63,070 bases of DNA from an uncultured Bacteroidota bacterium (GTDB taxonomy: Bacteria > Bacteroidota > Bacteroidia > Bacteroidales > P3): NCBI GenBank assembly GCA_902788805.1, contig CADALO010000016.1, forward strand, positions 1-63,070, written 5' to 3'. This document shows positions 10,588 to 19,135 of this stretch, in pieces. The notes under the pieces are model-generated. The model searched no databases and was not told where the DNA came from. It saw nothing but the letters and a program-made list of their open reading frames with translations. The position numbers and the translations under genes were made by a program. Numbering within the stretch: the stretch's first letter is position 1; each line of letters starts with the position of its first letter.

Positions 10588-10600
10588 AGACAAATGCACA

Positions 10601-10726
10601 ATGGCAATATCAAAAACAGTAAAAAACAAAACAACAGATACTAGCATATACAATGATGTGCATCCTTTTTTTTGCTATTTTCTAAATACAAATTTGTATT
10701 TTCAAAATGATTATTTGGTCTTATAG
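10601..10726 (+). pseudogene. Possible truncated ORF (41 codons)
   Basis: ATG 10601 opens MAISKTVKNKTTDTSIYN, a soluble beginning in the style of the preceding island genes. It then changes abruptly to an AT-rich, aromatic-rich stretch and stops at 10724-10726. The change of composition near 10660 suggests that the 5' end of an island gene was cut by a deletion or by the island boundary. It could equally be random. Confidence 0.25.
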
Positions 10727-10783
10727 AACACTTTTGGGGGAAGGAGATGGAACAAGGTGTTAAATCGAAATCTCAAATAATAA

Positions 10784-12241
10784 TTAATAACCAAGTTCCA
10801 TTTTGAGTGCGTGTTTCTTTACGTTTGCCACACCAGAATAATTCTTTGTGGTTCCATCCATAAATGTAATCTTTATCTGGGTCATCTTTATTAACTCAAT
10901 CACGTTATATTCATCCCAATAGATATCGCTAAATTCAAATATTCCTGTTTCTTCTGGGGATATAGGTCCGATACATTGAACTTTCTTTTCTTTGTTACCG
11001 AAATAATCGACTTGAATATCACCAACTTTATTGTATGGAACCAGCGAAATGTCTATGTATTTTATCTGTTTACTATAGCAGTTATATACTTTAATTGAAA
11101 TGCCCGACTGCGGACTGTGTTCTCCGAATGCGTAGTTGGCATCCATAATGAACAGTTCTTTACTTCGCATCACTTTCTCTATGCTGTCTTGCTTTGCCTT
11201 GTAAGTAATGATGGCAATACTATCATATTCCTTGGCATATTTCATTCTTATATCGAAGCCCATTTCCTCTCTTCCAATAAGAAATGTAGAATCTGACGGG
11301 TCCTGAAAAGCGAATGTGGTTCCTCCCATCGTGTAGATATTACCAAGATATAATCCAAGAAAAGAGTTTCGAGATTTTGAATATCCAATATAAGCGACGT
11401 TATCTCCTGCTTTAAATAAATGCATTTCTCCATTCATTCCTTTTAGATTCATTGGCTTTTTTATTTTACCCAAGAATAGTTTATGGTCTTTGGGTGAGTC
11501 TTGTGTATTCTTTTCAATTAATGTATGAATTTTTGATTTGCTCTTAAAAGAAATCTTTAAATCTTCTACTTGTTTGCATAACAATACAATCGTATCAGCT
11601 GTATTTGTTCTTAATTTGAACTTAACAGGATTGAATGGTGACGCTGTATCATATTCAAAACTAATCCACTCAACAGGGAAATAATATCTGCCATAGAGTT
11701 GGAGCAGGTTATTCTTGTCAAATTTGTCATCAAAATTCCAATTTGTCATTGGAGACCGAAGAGTCACACCTAGTAGTGAGGTGTCAACATAGGCATAATC
11801 TTCCTGATATCTACTAAATTCCTTTTCCCAATAACTGCATTTTATGACGTGGTCACGAAATGATATATCTGCACAAAAAGATGAGGGAAGATAAAATTCA
11901 ACACCGTTGGAGATAAAATGATAAAAATTTGTTCCCATACCATATTCGTTTCTTGCTGCATCAATTGTCACAGGCCCAACAATATGATAAAACGTGTTCG
12001 GCGTAAGAAACAGAACGTCTTTGTACTCTTTTACTTTGGCGGCAAGTTTGTATTTCCCTTTGACATACACATAGGCTTTTCTTTGTGCTTCAGAATAATA
12101 TTTATTGTCGTAAAACCCTTTAAAGAAGACATCTTGACCGATACATTCTTTAATATCTTTTGGCACCCCATAAGATTGTCCAAATGCTACAATGGGTGAA
12201 AGCATAATTACTGTCAGTAAAAAGGTAAATTTGTGTCTCAT
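10784..12241 (-). CDS. Exported protein of unknown function (485 aa)
   Basis: It begins with a signal peptide (MRHKFTFLLTVIMLSPIVAF, cleavage after FGQ near residue 22). The protein is soluble and mostly beta, with no lipobox and no sorting domain. The segment near residues 395-470 (SGISIKVYNCYSKQIKYIDI, VPYNKVGD, then ITFMDGTTKNYSG) looks like an Ig-like beta domain seen at the C-terminus of several Bacteroidetes exported proteins, but I cannot name it. The gene is markedly AT-richer than the core genes on either side, which suggests horizontal acquisition or rapid change. It is a single gene. Confidence 0.8.
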   Translation of the reverse strand: MRHKFTFLLTVIMLSPIVAFGQSYGVPKDIKECIGQDVFFKGFYDNKYYSEAQRKAYVYVKGKYKLAAKVKEYKDVLFLTPNTFYHIVGPVTIDAARNEYGMGTNFYHFISNGVEFYLPSSFCADISFRDHVIKCSYWEKEFSRYQEDYAYVDTSLLGVTLRSPMTNWNFDDKFDKNNLLQLYGRYYFPVEWISFEYDTASPFNPVKFKLRTNTADTIVLLCKQVEDLKISFKSKSKIHTLIEKNTQDSPKDHKLFLGKIKKPMNLKGMNGEMHLFKAGDNVAYIGYSKSRNSFLGLYLGNIYTMGGTTFAFQDPSDSTFLIGREEMGFDIRMKYAKEYDSIAIITYKAKQDSIEKVMRSKELFIMDANYAFGEHSPQSGISIKVYNCYSKQIKYIDISLVPYNKVGDIQVDYFGNKEKKVQCIGPISPEETGIFEFSDIYWDEYNVIELIKMTQIKITFMDGTTKNYSGVANVKKHALKMELGY

Positions 12242-12340
12242 ATCTGTTTACGTTTTAAACGTAACGAGAAAACCTTGTTTTTATTGTGTGTTGGTATATA
12301 TACCACTTAATTTGAAACTAATGTTTCTACCAATAGATGG

Positions 12341-12348
12341 TAACTTTG
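12341..12348 (+). promoter_or_regulatory. -7 box of the structured RNA
   Basis: TAACTTTG, a full match to TAnnTTTG. No coding frame with a plausible start follows; a structured RNA begins about 5-8 nt downstream. No well-spaced -33 TTG is seen. Confidence 0.65.
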
Positions 12349-12352
12349 CGGC

Positions 12353-12500
12353 GAAATGGGTTTTGTCGGGTCGGGAATCCACTCCCGTAGTGCCCATATT
12401 TTCTCAAGGTCTTCACGAAAGGTGTTCGAGAATAACACGGCTGCGGGCACCAAAGAGTTTTGTAAGTGACTCAAAATGAGCGAAAATACAAAACCCTTCT
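12353..12500 (+). ncRNA. ssrS: Structured RNA, probably 6S-like (Bacteroidales-1 type)
   Basis: An approximately 145-nt transcript is predicted from the promoter at 12341. The ends pair perfectly over 9 bp (12358-12366 with 12488-12496, GGGTTTTGT/ACAAAACCC). Inside are GTGCCC/GGGCAC (12390-12395 with 12445-12450), TTCTC/GAGAA (12401-12405 with 12428-12432), and a side hairpin CGGGA/TCCCG (12372-12376 with 12383-12387). A T-rich tail follows. A long rod with a central bubble is the architecture of 6S RNA, which mimics an open promoter and binds RNA polymerase. That it is a RNA gene is well supported; the 6S assignment is inference. Confidence 0.6.
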
Positions 12501-12658
12501 TCTTTTATATCCCAAATTTGGCCATAATTTGGTCATATTTTGAAGATTTCATAAAAACATTTGGTACAAACTGCACACTGTGAGGAATGATTGCATTAGA
12601 GGTCACAAATTGCGACCTTGAGCAAGCGTATTTTTAAAGAAAAGTTGTAAAAACTGTC

Positions 12659-12719
12659 TGTAAATTTTGGAAAAAGTTGTAAAAAATGTATTGTAATTTT
12701 GGAAAAAGTGTATATTTGC
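12659..12719 (+). promoter_or_regulatory. Duplicated promoter-like segment before a gene remnant
   Basis: TGTAAATTTTGGAAAAAGT (12659-12677) recurs as TGTAATTTTGGAAAAAGT at 12692-12709. The second copy supplies TTG at 12691-12693 followed after 18 bp by the -7 box TATATTTG at 12712-12719. It looks like a working promoter, yet only a gene remnant lies downstream. Confidence 0.5.
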
Positions 12720-13165
12720 ACTATACATCTTATTCTACCTATCTAATCTATCGCGGTCACTCCTATAATACCCTTCAGTATATTGATGAGATGCCTGCGG
12801 GCGGCAACACAAGCTATACTGACAATAACGCTCCAGGCGGTACTGTCTACTATCAAATTGTAGTCATCCTCACACCTGATGCCAAAGACGACAGCCAGGG
12901 AATCATTCGCTCCAACATTGCCACCGACGAAGATGAAGTTGGCATTGGAGATGTTTCAGACAACTACTGCAACATATACCAGCATTCTGGCAACATTGTC
13001 GTTGAAACTCCACACAGCCATAAGGTACAAGTATATGATATGATGGGCCGTCTACTTCACGACACATTTACTTCAGGCTACGATGTCTTCAGTGTTCCTG
13101 CGTCGGGAGTGTACATTGTGAATCTCCAGGGTCTTGCTTCTTATAAGGTGGTGGTCATAAAGTGA
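12686..13165 (+). pseudogene. 3' remnant of a T9SS-secreted surface protein
   Basis: The open frame has no signal peptide. From about 12730 it reads as the second half of a fibronectin-III-like domain (YLIYRGHSYNTLQYIDEM ... GGTVYYQIVV). It continues into a linker and a complete type-A T9SS C-terminal sorting domain (KVQVYDMMGRLLHDT ... SGVYIVNLQGLASYKVVVIK). Such domains sit at the end of long secreted proteins, so the N-terminal part has been deleted. The promoter at 12712 abuts the remnant almost directly, consistent with a deletion joining the promoter to the 3' end. Without a signal peptide the product could not reach the T9SS. Confidence 0.75.
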
Positions 13166-13334
13166 GTTCTTTTGTTAACTCTCAACCATTTTATATAGAG
13201 CTATTCCCTGTAAGGGGTTGAACTCCTCTATCGCTCCCAATACTACGGAAGAGGGCCGCGTGAAGAATCTATGGTGGAATTCGTAAAAAATAATATTTAT
13301 TTATAGTTTGATCAAACAGAGCTATTGTTAAAGA

Positions 13335-13366
13335 GAGAGCAGATCTTTAGATTTGTTCTCTTTTTA
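13335..13366 (+). terminator. Terminator-like hairpin
   Basis: AGAGAGCAGATC pairs imperfectly with GATTTGTTCTCT around a TTTA loop (13335-13361), followed by TTTTT. It separates the gene remnant from the ATPase/receiver pair. Confidence 0.55.
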
Positions 13367-13419
13367 TACCTGTTTAAATGTCTTTAAAAAAAATAATCTG
13401 CCATTTGGCAAAAGGTTTG

Positions 13420-13427
13420 TATCTTTG
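13420..13427 (+). promoter_or_regulatory. -7 box of the ATPase/receiver operon
   Basis: TATCTTTG, 23 nt before ATG 13451. No TTG occurs at the expected -33 position, so the promoter may need an activator or be weak. Confidence 0.6.
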
Positions 13428-13450
13428 CATCGTAAAAAAGTTTTAAAAAT

Positions 13451-14788
13451 ATGCAATCACAATTACAAGATACTGATTTCTTGACTAAAACCAGTTCCCT
13501 TATTACACGGATTACACGATTGTGCGATGATTTGATGCAGCTTATATGTGGTACAAGCCTTGAAGGGCATATAACCAGCGTGAAATCGATAATGGAGCGC
13601 TTCTCGCAGTACGTGAGCATTGCCAATACGGAAGCCTTTGACATCAGTAAGTTGGAGACAATAAATGTTATAGAGGAAACAAGTGCCAGTGTGAAGAGTG
13701 CCAACTTGATGACACACCGCAAGGGTAACAGAATCCAGGCCGACTTCGGAAGGGCCAATAAAAACGAGGAACATACAGACCTGTTTGCCATTGAGATTCC
13801 CGCGTGCCTCCCCATAATGAAACAGGCAATATACCAGATTGTTGACAATGCTGTCAAGTATACTGTTAATGCCAATCAGTTTAAGGTCAGGATTGACAAG
13901 TATATAAAAGAAGGTGTTGAAAGAACGACAATCTCGTTCACTAATCTGGGCCCAATGGTGTATGAAGATGAGGTGGATGATATTTTCGAGAAGTCGGTGC
14001 GCGGTGAAAATGCAGAGATAAGCAAACCGACGTCAGGATTGGGTCTGGGTTTGACGCTTGTGGATAAGATTATTAAATGTCATAAATGGATTGACGCATA
14101 CGTGTATGCTGAAAGCAGCCAGCCCAAAGTTATGCTGAACGGTATGGACTATGCCGATTTTTCCATTGTGCTGGATTTCAAGAATGTGCCTGACGAGAAT
14201 AAAGCCGTTGCCGAAGACGATATTAAGGGTTTGAAGGATTTGATAGAGCTTATGTTCAAGCACGAATTGGCGGGGTCGATGCCCGAACTGACACGGCTGG
14301 CGCACGTTATTAGCGACCATTGTATAAATTCGAGACAATTCAGCGATACGACAAAAAAGGTTGTATATGAACTTTTTGATTTAGTGGTAGACCTCATTTT
14401 CTACCTTTATGGAGAGAAGGTCGACGGCCGCCCGATTGAGATGCGTGGCAATGATGCTGTAGACTCTCTCGTAGCCAAATATATACGATGGGCGAACCAG
14501 TACCTTTGGAATAGGCAGGTCGAATGTCGTCGTGAGGGAACTGAGAGTTTCGCGCCACTGCCGCTGTTCAACAACTTTTTGGTTGTTGCCCATACATTGT
14601 CGAAGTTTGTTGCAGAAAAAGGTACCGACTTGGTCCTCAGGTCTTTTAAGGACCAGTTTGAGATTGTCTCGGCTAATCCTTTCGGTGATGACGGGGGCAG
14701 GATGGCTCTGTTCAACAAACTGCTTGATGACAGCCGGATGATAGTTGTTATGACAAGGGAAAGAATAATATTAAGTAAAGTCAAATGA
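13451..14788 (+). CDS. Cytosolic GHKL ATPase, histidine-kinase-like (445 aa)
   Basis: No signal peptide or membrane helix. Residues 1-110 are helical; His40 in SLEGHITSVKSIMER lies where an H-box might be but is not a canonical HisKA site. Residues 123-240 are a GHKL ATP-binding domain: N box DNAVKY (132-137), F box DIFEKSVRGENA (177-188), G2 box GLGLGL (196-201). The usual D-x-G-x-G G1 box is replaced by FTNLGPMV. The last about 200 residues are a helical domain I do not recognise. The next gene starts 1 nt after the stop and encodes a receiver domain, so a phosphotransfer partnership is likely. No sensory domain is seen. Confidence 0.75.
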   Translation: MQSQLQDTDFLTKTSSLITRITRLCDDLMQLICGTSLEGHITSVKSIMERFSQYVSIANTEAFDISKLETINVIEETSASVKSANLMTHRKGNRIQADFGRANKNEEHTDLFAIEIPACLPIMKQAIYQIVDNAVKYTVNANQFKVRIDKYIKEGVERTTISFTNLGPMVYEDEVDDIFEKSVRGENAEISKPTSGLGLGLTLVDKIIKCHKWIDAYVYAESSQPKVMLNGMDYADFSIVLDFKNVPDENKAVAEDDIKGLKDLIELMFKHELAGSMPELTRLAHVISDHCINSRQFSDTTKKVVYELFDLVVDLIFYLYGEKVDGRPIEMRGNDAVDSLVAKYIRWANQYLWNRQVECRREGTESFAPLPLFNNFLVVAHTLSKFVAEKGTDLVLRSFKDQFEIVSANPFGDDGGRMALFNKLLDDSRMIVVMTRERIILSKVK

Positions 14789-14789
14789 T

Positions 14790-15539
14790 ATGAAAGATTT
14801 TGGGAAACAAGTTATTATTGCCATTATTGCTGGAGTGCTGGCCCCAATCATAACCAACTGGTTTACCGACAGCACGCTTTGGGTGGCCATCGTTGCCGCT
14901 CTGGTATGCCTGCTGTGGCCAATGTATCTGTTGCGTCTGAATTCCAAGCTGCCAAATCTTGGCAAGTTTGAGAATACGAGCACCGAAAACAAACGGTACA
15001 GCGTCGTCATTGTTGATGACGAGTTTGCAGTAAAAAAGACACGTGCCAACGACAGGTTCAAGACATACTTTGACGGCTATGATTTGCAGTTGCTTAAGTC
15101 GGTAAACGACTGCCGCCTGCTCGAGGCATATGATGTCGTTGTGCTGGATGTATTCAACGCCAATGAGATGCGCGGCAACACGCACGGCATTTTTGAGGAC
15201 ATCAAGAAGTATTACCCCGAGAAGTATGTTATTGCGATGTCGCAAAATAATTCGGAGTGCAAGGATTTGTTTGACAGCAAAAAGGCTACCGCTACCCTGC
15301 CCAAGCCGACCAACAGCGACGGCGAAAGGGATGTGGAGAAATGGATGGAAGAGACCGAAAAGGAACTGAAGAAAGCATTTGATGTTCTTGATTTCCCTAA
15401 GAAGTATTGGAGCATTCTCGAAGACAAGTTGCCTTCGGACAGGGATAAGGCCTATTGCAAGGAAAGGTATGTGGAATTCCTAAGGAGACACACCAATTAC
15501 AGACAGGGCCGAAAGCGACGTCTGATACTGAACGACTGA
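14790..15539 (+). CDS. Membrane-anchored receiver-domain protein (249 aa)
   Basis: Two N-terminal membrane helices (about 8-22 and 29-48) are followed by a receiver domain: acidic pocket VIVDDE (Asp76/Asp77), phosphoacceptor Asp120 in VVVLDVF, Ser151 in IAMSQ and Lys172 in LPKP. All key CheY-type positions are present. The C-terminal about 70 residues are charged and helical with a basic end (GRKRRLILND). There is no DNA-binding or enzyme output domain. Placing the receiver at the membrane and the ATPase in the cytosol reverses the usual two-component arrangement. Cotranscribed with the preceding ATPase (1-nt gap). Confidence 0.75.
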   Translation: MKDFGKQVIIAIIAGVLAPIITNWFTDSTLWVAIVAALVCLLWPMYLLRLNSKLPNLGKFENTSTENKRYSVVIVDDEFAVKKTRANDRFKTYFDGYDLQLLKSVNDCRLLEAYDVVVLDVFNANEMRGNTHGIFEDIKKYYPEKYVIAMSQNNSECKDLFDSKKATATLPKPTNSDGERDVEKWMEETEKELKKAFDVLDFPKKYWSILEDKLPSDRDKAYCKERYVEFLRRHTNYRQGRKRRLILND

Positions 15540-15607
15540 TTCCCTGATCGTTGTTGGATTGGTGTAGGGTTGCTGTTCGTGTAGGTAGAAAACTGTGTTG
15601 TTGGGGG

Positions 15608-16375
15608 TTATTGCATATAACTATCACGAGCCAACCATATTTCCATAGACAGATTAGCTTGGCGGTGGAGCATCGTTAGGCCGTCTTGGACGGTGGCGCC
15701 GCGTTGGGCGGCTTCCTGCATAAAGCGAGTGGGAGAGGGGTTGTATACGAGATCGTAACAGATATGCTGCGGTGTAAGCAGGTCGGGGCGCTCCCACGGG
15801 CTTGTGCTGCAGTTGGGAAACATCCCCACGGGTGTCGCATTAATTATAATGGTGTGTTCTGCGGCTTCGGTATAGGCCGTAGAATAGTCGATATGCTTGA
15901 TGCTGTGCGGGTTGCGGCTTACAAAGAGATGGTCGATGCCGAGTTGCTCAAGTCCGAAAGCTACGGCTTGTGCAGCACCGCCAGTGCCGAGGATGAGTGC
16001 GCTGCGGTGATGAGGCTTAAGCAGTGGCCGTAGCGTTTCTGCAAAGGCAGGTGCGTCGGTGTTATATCCTTTAAGATATATGTGTCCGCAGTGGTTGGAT
16101 ACCTTGACTGTGTTCACAGCGCCGATCTTTTGCGCGATGGCGTCTATTTCGTCAAGCAAAGGTAGGATTTCTACTTTGTATGGTATTGTGACATTGAATC
16201 CGTCAAGCTTTTGTTCTTCAACAACTTTACGTAGGTCGGACAGGTCTTCTGTCTCAAGTAGGTCGTAACTGTAGTCCTCAAGGCGCTCAGAGGCAAATTT
16301 TTCGCTAAAGTATGTTTGCGAAAAAGAGTGAGACAATTGTCTGCCTATCAATGCGTAACGATGCGTTGTGGTCAT
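15608..16375 (-). CDS. aroE: Shikimate dehydrogenase
   Basis: Reduces 3-dehydroshikimate to shikimate with NADPH in the chorismate pathway. Visible motifs: shikimate-binding SHSFSQTYF near residue 14, FNVTIPYK with the catalytic Lys, NTDAPAF with the catalytic Asp, the NADP loop GTGGAAQAV and NATPVGM. The length of 255 aa is normal for the shorter Bacteroidetes forms. ATG 16375 is chosen because the promoter (TAACTTTG on this strand, 16400-16407) lies just upstream and excludes a start at 16429. It is divergent from the rhomboid gene. Confidence 0.95.
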   Translation of the reverse strand: MTTTHRYALIGRQLSHSFSQTYFSEKFASERLEDYSYDLLETEDLSDLRKVVEEQKLDGFNVTIPYKVEILPLLDEIDAIAQKIGAVNTVKVSNHCGHIYLKGYNTDAPAFAETLRPLLKPHHRSALILGTGGAAQAVAFGLEQLGIDHLFVSRNPHSIKHIDYSTAYTEAAEHTIIINATPVGMFPNCSTSPWERPDLLTPQHICYDLVYNPSPTRFMQEAAQRGATVQDGLTMLHRQANLSMEIWLARDSYMQ

Positions 16376-16399
16376 TTCTGGATTCTGATGTGGAATGTG

Positions 16400-16407
16400 C
16401 AAAGTTA
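16400..16407 (-). promoter_or_regulatory. -7 box of aroE
   Basis: TAACTTTG on the minus strand, 25 nt before ATG 16375. It lies back to back with the rhomboid promoter at 16472-16479. Confidence 0.7.
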
Positions 16408-16471
16408 CACCTTTCTTTGCGATATGCAAAACTGGCTGCGCCTTAGGGTTAGATAATTCGTTTTTTTTGTA

Positions 16472-16479
16472 TATCTTTG
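16472..16479 (+). promoter_or_regulatory. -7 box of the rhomboid gene
   Basis: TATCTTTG, 22 nt before ATG 16501. A TTG start at 16477 would fall inside this box, so the start is ATG 16501. Confidence 0.7.
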
Positions 16480-16500
16480 CAATTTGAAATTGAAGAATAT

Positions 16501-17373
16501 ATGCAAAGGCAACGTGTTGGTAATCAGCTGTCAGAGTTCTTGAAAAGTGGCAGTCTACTCTCGGTACTTATTGTCGTCAATGTGGCGTTGTGGGTCGTAT
16601 CGCTCCTGTTCCCATTGGTTGACTATCTTTATGCGCTGCCGACGGGTAGTGCGTCGGCTGGCTGGCACGACTGGCTGGCACTGTCGTCACAGTGGACCGA
16701 CTTGCTCCACCATCCGTGGACGCTGATGACCTATATGTTCCTGCACGATGGCTTCTGGCATATTCTGTTCAATATGGTTATGCTTTACTTCGGAGGCATA
16801 ATGTGCTGTCGCTATCTTGGCAACAGGCGTTTCGGTTGGATATATTTTCTGAGTGGCATAGCAGGAGCCTTGCTCTACCTGTTGGTATACAACGTGTTCC
16901 CTGTGGGCCAGATGCATAGCTCTACGTTGGTTGGCGCTTCCGCCGCTGTACTGGGCGTGTTCATTGCCGTTGCCGTATATGCTCCCAACCAGGAAGTGTC
17001 GCTGTGGCTGGTGCGTTCGTTTTCATTTAAGATGAAATATGTGGCAATGGTCTTTGTGGTCATTGATCTGCTGTCTATTCCCGCATCTAACGCCGGTGGC
17101 CATATTGCCCATCTTGGTGGTGCCTTGTTTGGCTGGCTGTATGTGGTGGCAATGCGGGCCAATGTCTCCAATGTGTTGAAAAGTAAACCATTCCAGAAAA
17201 AGAAATCGCAGCAAAGCAGCCGTGGCGGACGCCCGATGTCGGATGAAGAGTACAACCGCCGACGTGCTGCTGACCAAAAGCGTGTCGATGCCATACTCGA
17301 CAAGATTTCCCGCTCGGGCTACGATACCTTGTCGAAGGAGGAAAAGGAGTTTTTGTTTAAGTTCAAAGCTTAA
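16501..17373 (+). CDS. Rhomboid-family intramembrane serine protease (290 aa)
   Basis: Cleaves substrate helices within the membrane. Six or so membrane segments lie between residues 20 and 225. The oxyanion/HxxxN-like segment WHILFNM is present, the catalytic serine is Ser147 in GASAAV, and the catalytic histidine is in GGHIAHLGG (His201 or His204). A basic linker leads to a soluble tail (about 245-290, MSDEEYNRRRAADQKRVD), a short C-terminal domain frequent in Bacteroidetes rhomboids. The EEP gene starts 14 nt downstream and is probably cotranscribed. Confidence 0.93.
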   Translation: MQRQRVGNQLSEFLKSGSLLSVLIVVNVALWVVSLLFPLVDYLYALPTGSASAGWHDWLALSSQWTDLLHHPWTLMTYMFLHDGFWHILFNMVMLYFGGIMCCRYLGNRRFGWIYFLSGIAGALLYLLVYNVFPVGQMHSSTLVGASAAVLGVFIAVAVYAPNQEVSLWLVRSFSFKMKYVAMVFVVIDLLSIPASNAGGHIAHLGGALFGWLYVVAMRANVSNVLKSKPFQKKKSQQSSRGGRPMSDEEYNRRRAADQKRVDAILDKISRSGYDTLSKEEKEFLFKFKA

Positions 17374-17387
17374 AGATTTGTGGAAAG

Positions 17388-18482
17388 ATGAAGAGAGTGA
17401 TTAAAGCCATATTGCTTATACTGAATGTTGTAGTGCTGCTGTTGCTGGTTGGCTCCACGTTGGCGGGACGTGTTGCGCCGTCGCGGTTCATCTGGTTCTC
17501 GCTGCTCAGCTATGGCTACCTTTATTTTCTGATAATAAACATTGTGTTTGTTGTTTTATGGCTGATAATGAGCAGCAAATGGTTCTTGCTGTCGCTGGCT
17601 GCCATTGTGGTGCGTTACGCCTTCCTGCCACTCTATTTTCAAGTAGGAGGCACCGAGACAGTCTCTGACGAGACACTTGCCGAGCCCGATGTCTTGAAGG
17701 TCCTCACTTTCAACGCACATCATTTTCACGGCGTGAGTATGGAGGAAGGCCTTACGGACAGCAATATGACTGTATTCTTGGACATTGTGGACGACGAGCA
17801 GCCCGATATTATGGCCCTGCAGGAGTACATAGGGCACGGCGACACCGTGCAGCTTACCGAGCGGTTGAAGCAGCGCGGATATGTCAATATGACTTCCGGA
17901 TACGACAACGGCTCGATGACCGGCGAGGTGATATTCTCCAAATACCCCATTGCGCGCGTGGTCCGTATCGAAGGGCCTTCCAAGTTGTATGTCAATCTGC
18001 TGTGGAATGGAGACACTCTGCGCTTCTATTGCCTGCATCTCAATTCCTACGGCCTTGACGAGACCGACCACAAGCAGATCCACGACATATCGCACGGCAA
18101 CGTCGACAGCCTTACAGTGCGCAGCACCTTACGCAAATTCCGCGAAACCATTGTCGCCCACGAGAACGAATGGGAGGTCCTTAAACCCTACTTCGACAAT
18201 CACGACAGGCTGTCTATCGTGGCAGGCGATTTCAACGAGACTCCGGCATCGTATTTCTATCATCAGTGCCGTCCCTATCTCAAGGACAGCTATTGCGAGG
18301 CAGGCCAAGGCTTCAGCACCACCTATCACGGCTCCTTTACCCGCAGCCGCAACGCCACATTCCCTGCGTTCCGCATCGATATGGTACTGCATACGACCGA
18401 TATGGAGGCAATATCGTATAAACGCATAAAGTCTGAGATGTCAGATCATTACCCTGTAATTGTAACACTGCGCAAGAAATGA
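17388..18482 (+). CDS. Endonuclease/exonuclease/phosphatase family membrane protein (364 aa)
   Basis: Three N-terminal membrane helices (about 5-25, 36-60, 63-85) anchor an EEP-fold hydrolase. Conserved motifs are TFNAHHF, ALQEY (metal-binding Glu), HLNSYG, GDFNETP (Asp/Asn) and SDHYPV (His). The active site should face the periplasm. EEP enzymes cleave phosphodiesters in nucleic acids, phospholipids or inositol phosphates; the substrate here is unknown. The stop overlaps the nth start by ATGA. Confidence 0.9.
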   Translation: MKRVIKAILLILNVVVLLLLVGSTLAGRVAPSRFIWFSLLSYGYLYFLIINIVFVVLWLIMSSKWFLLSLAAIVVRYAFLPLYFQVGGTETVSDETLAEPDVLKVLTFNAHHFHGVSMEEGLTDSNMTVFLDIVDDEQPDIMALQEYIGHGDTVQLTERLKQRGYVNMTSGYDNGSMTGEVIFSKYPIARVVRIEGPSKLYVNLLWNGDTLRFYCLHLNSYGLDETDHKQIHDISHGNVDSLTVRSTLRKFRETIVAHENEWEVLKPYFDNHDRLSIVAGDFNETPASYFYHQCRPYLKDSYCEAGQGFSTTYHGSFTRSRNATFPAFRIDMVLHTTDMEAISYKRIKSEMSDHYPVIVTLRKK

Positions 18483-19135
18483 AGACAGCAGAGCGATACG
18501 CAAGACTTATAGCCTATTTTGAAAAGGCTCGCCCCGAGGCTCAGAGCGAACTGCATTACGACAATCCCTACCAGCTGCTCGTAGCGGTTATGCTTTCGGC
18601 CCAATGCACCGACAAGCGTGTCAATATGGTCACGCCGGCTCTGTTTGCAGCCTACCCCGACGCCAAGGCGCTGGCAGCGGCCTCGGTCGAGGATATCTAC
18701 TCCTATGTCAAGTCTGTCTCCTATCCTAACAGCAAGAGCCGTCATTTGAAGGCTATGGCCGAAAAACTGTTGGCCGACTTTGATGGCGAGGTCCCCGATG
18801 ATGTTGATAAGTTGCAGACCCTGCCAGGCGTGGGCCGCAAGACCGCCAACGTCATTGCCGCTGTCATTTTCAACCAGTCGGTTATGCCTGTCGACACCCA
18901 CGTGTTCCGCGTCTCCAACCGTATCGGCCTTACAACCAACTCTAAGACGCCTCTGCAGACCGAACTGACGCTGGAGAGGCATATCCCTGCCGAAAAGATA
19001 CCTGTTGCCCACCACTGGCTGATTCTGCACGGCCGCTATGTCTGCACGGCACGTTCGCCACACTGCTCCGAATGCGGCATCAGCGAAATCTGCCGGCATT
19101 ACAATAAACTGAAAACCAAGCCCACCGATTTATGA
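18479..19135 (+). CDS. nth: Endonuclease III
   Basis: Base-excision repair DNA glycosylase/AP lyase for oxidised pyrimidines. The helix-hairpin-helix LPGVGRKTANVI carries the catalytic Lys, and MPVDTHVFRV carries the catalytic Asp. The [4Fe-4S] motif C-x6-C-x2-C-x5-C is complete (CTARSPHCSECGISEIC). 218 aa, normal length. It overlaps the preceding and the following gene by 4 nt each (ATGA), so the three are translationally coupled. Confidence 0.97.
   Translation: MKTAERYARLIAYFEKARPEAQSELHYDNPYQLLVAVMLSAQCTDKRVNMVTPALFAAYPDAKALAAASVEDIYSYVKSVSYPNSKSRHLKAMAEKLLADFDGEVPDDVDKLQTLPGVGRKTANVIAAVIFNQSVMPVDTHVFRVSNRIGLTTNSKTPLQTELTLERHIPAEKIPVAHHWLILHGRYVCTARSPHCSECGISEICRHYNKLKTKPTDL

Noticed and set aside
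12192..12479. Coding frames over the structured RNA, on either strand
   Set aside because: The bases pair as stems from end to end, and a promoter precedes the RNA; no start codon with upstream signals fits.
12353..12500. tmRNA or tRNA fragment, because of GGGCACCA near 12445
   Set aside because: No T-arm GTTC-A-A pattern or acceptor pairing is present; the pairing fits a rod-shaped RNA instead.
16399..16429. Upstream start of aroE at 16429
   Set aside because: It lies upstream of the -7 box at 16400-16407 and could not be translated from that transcript.
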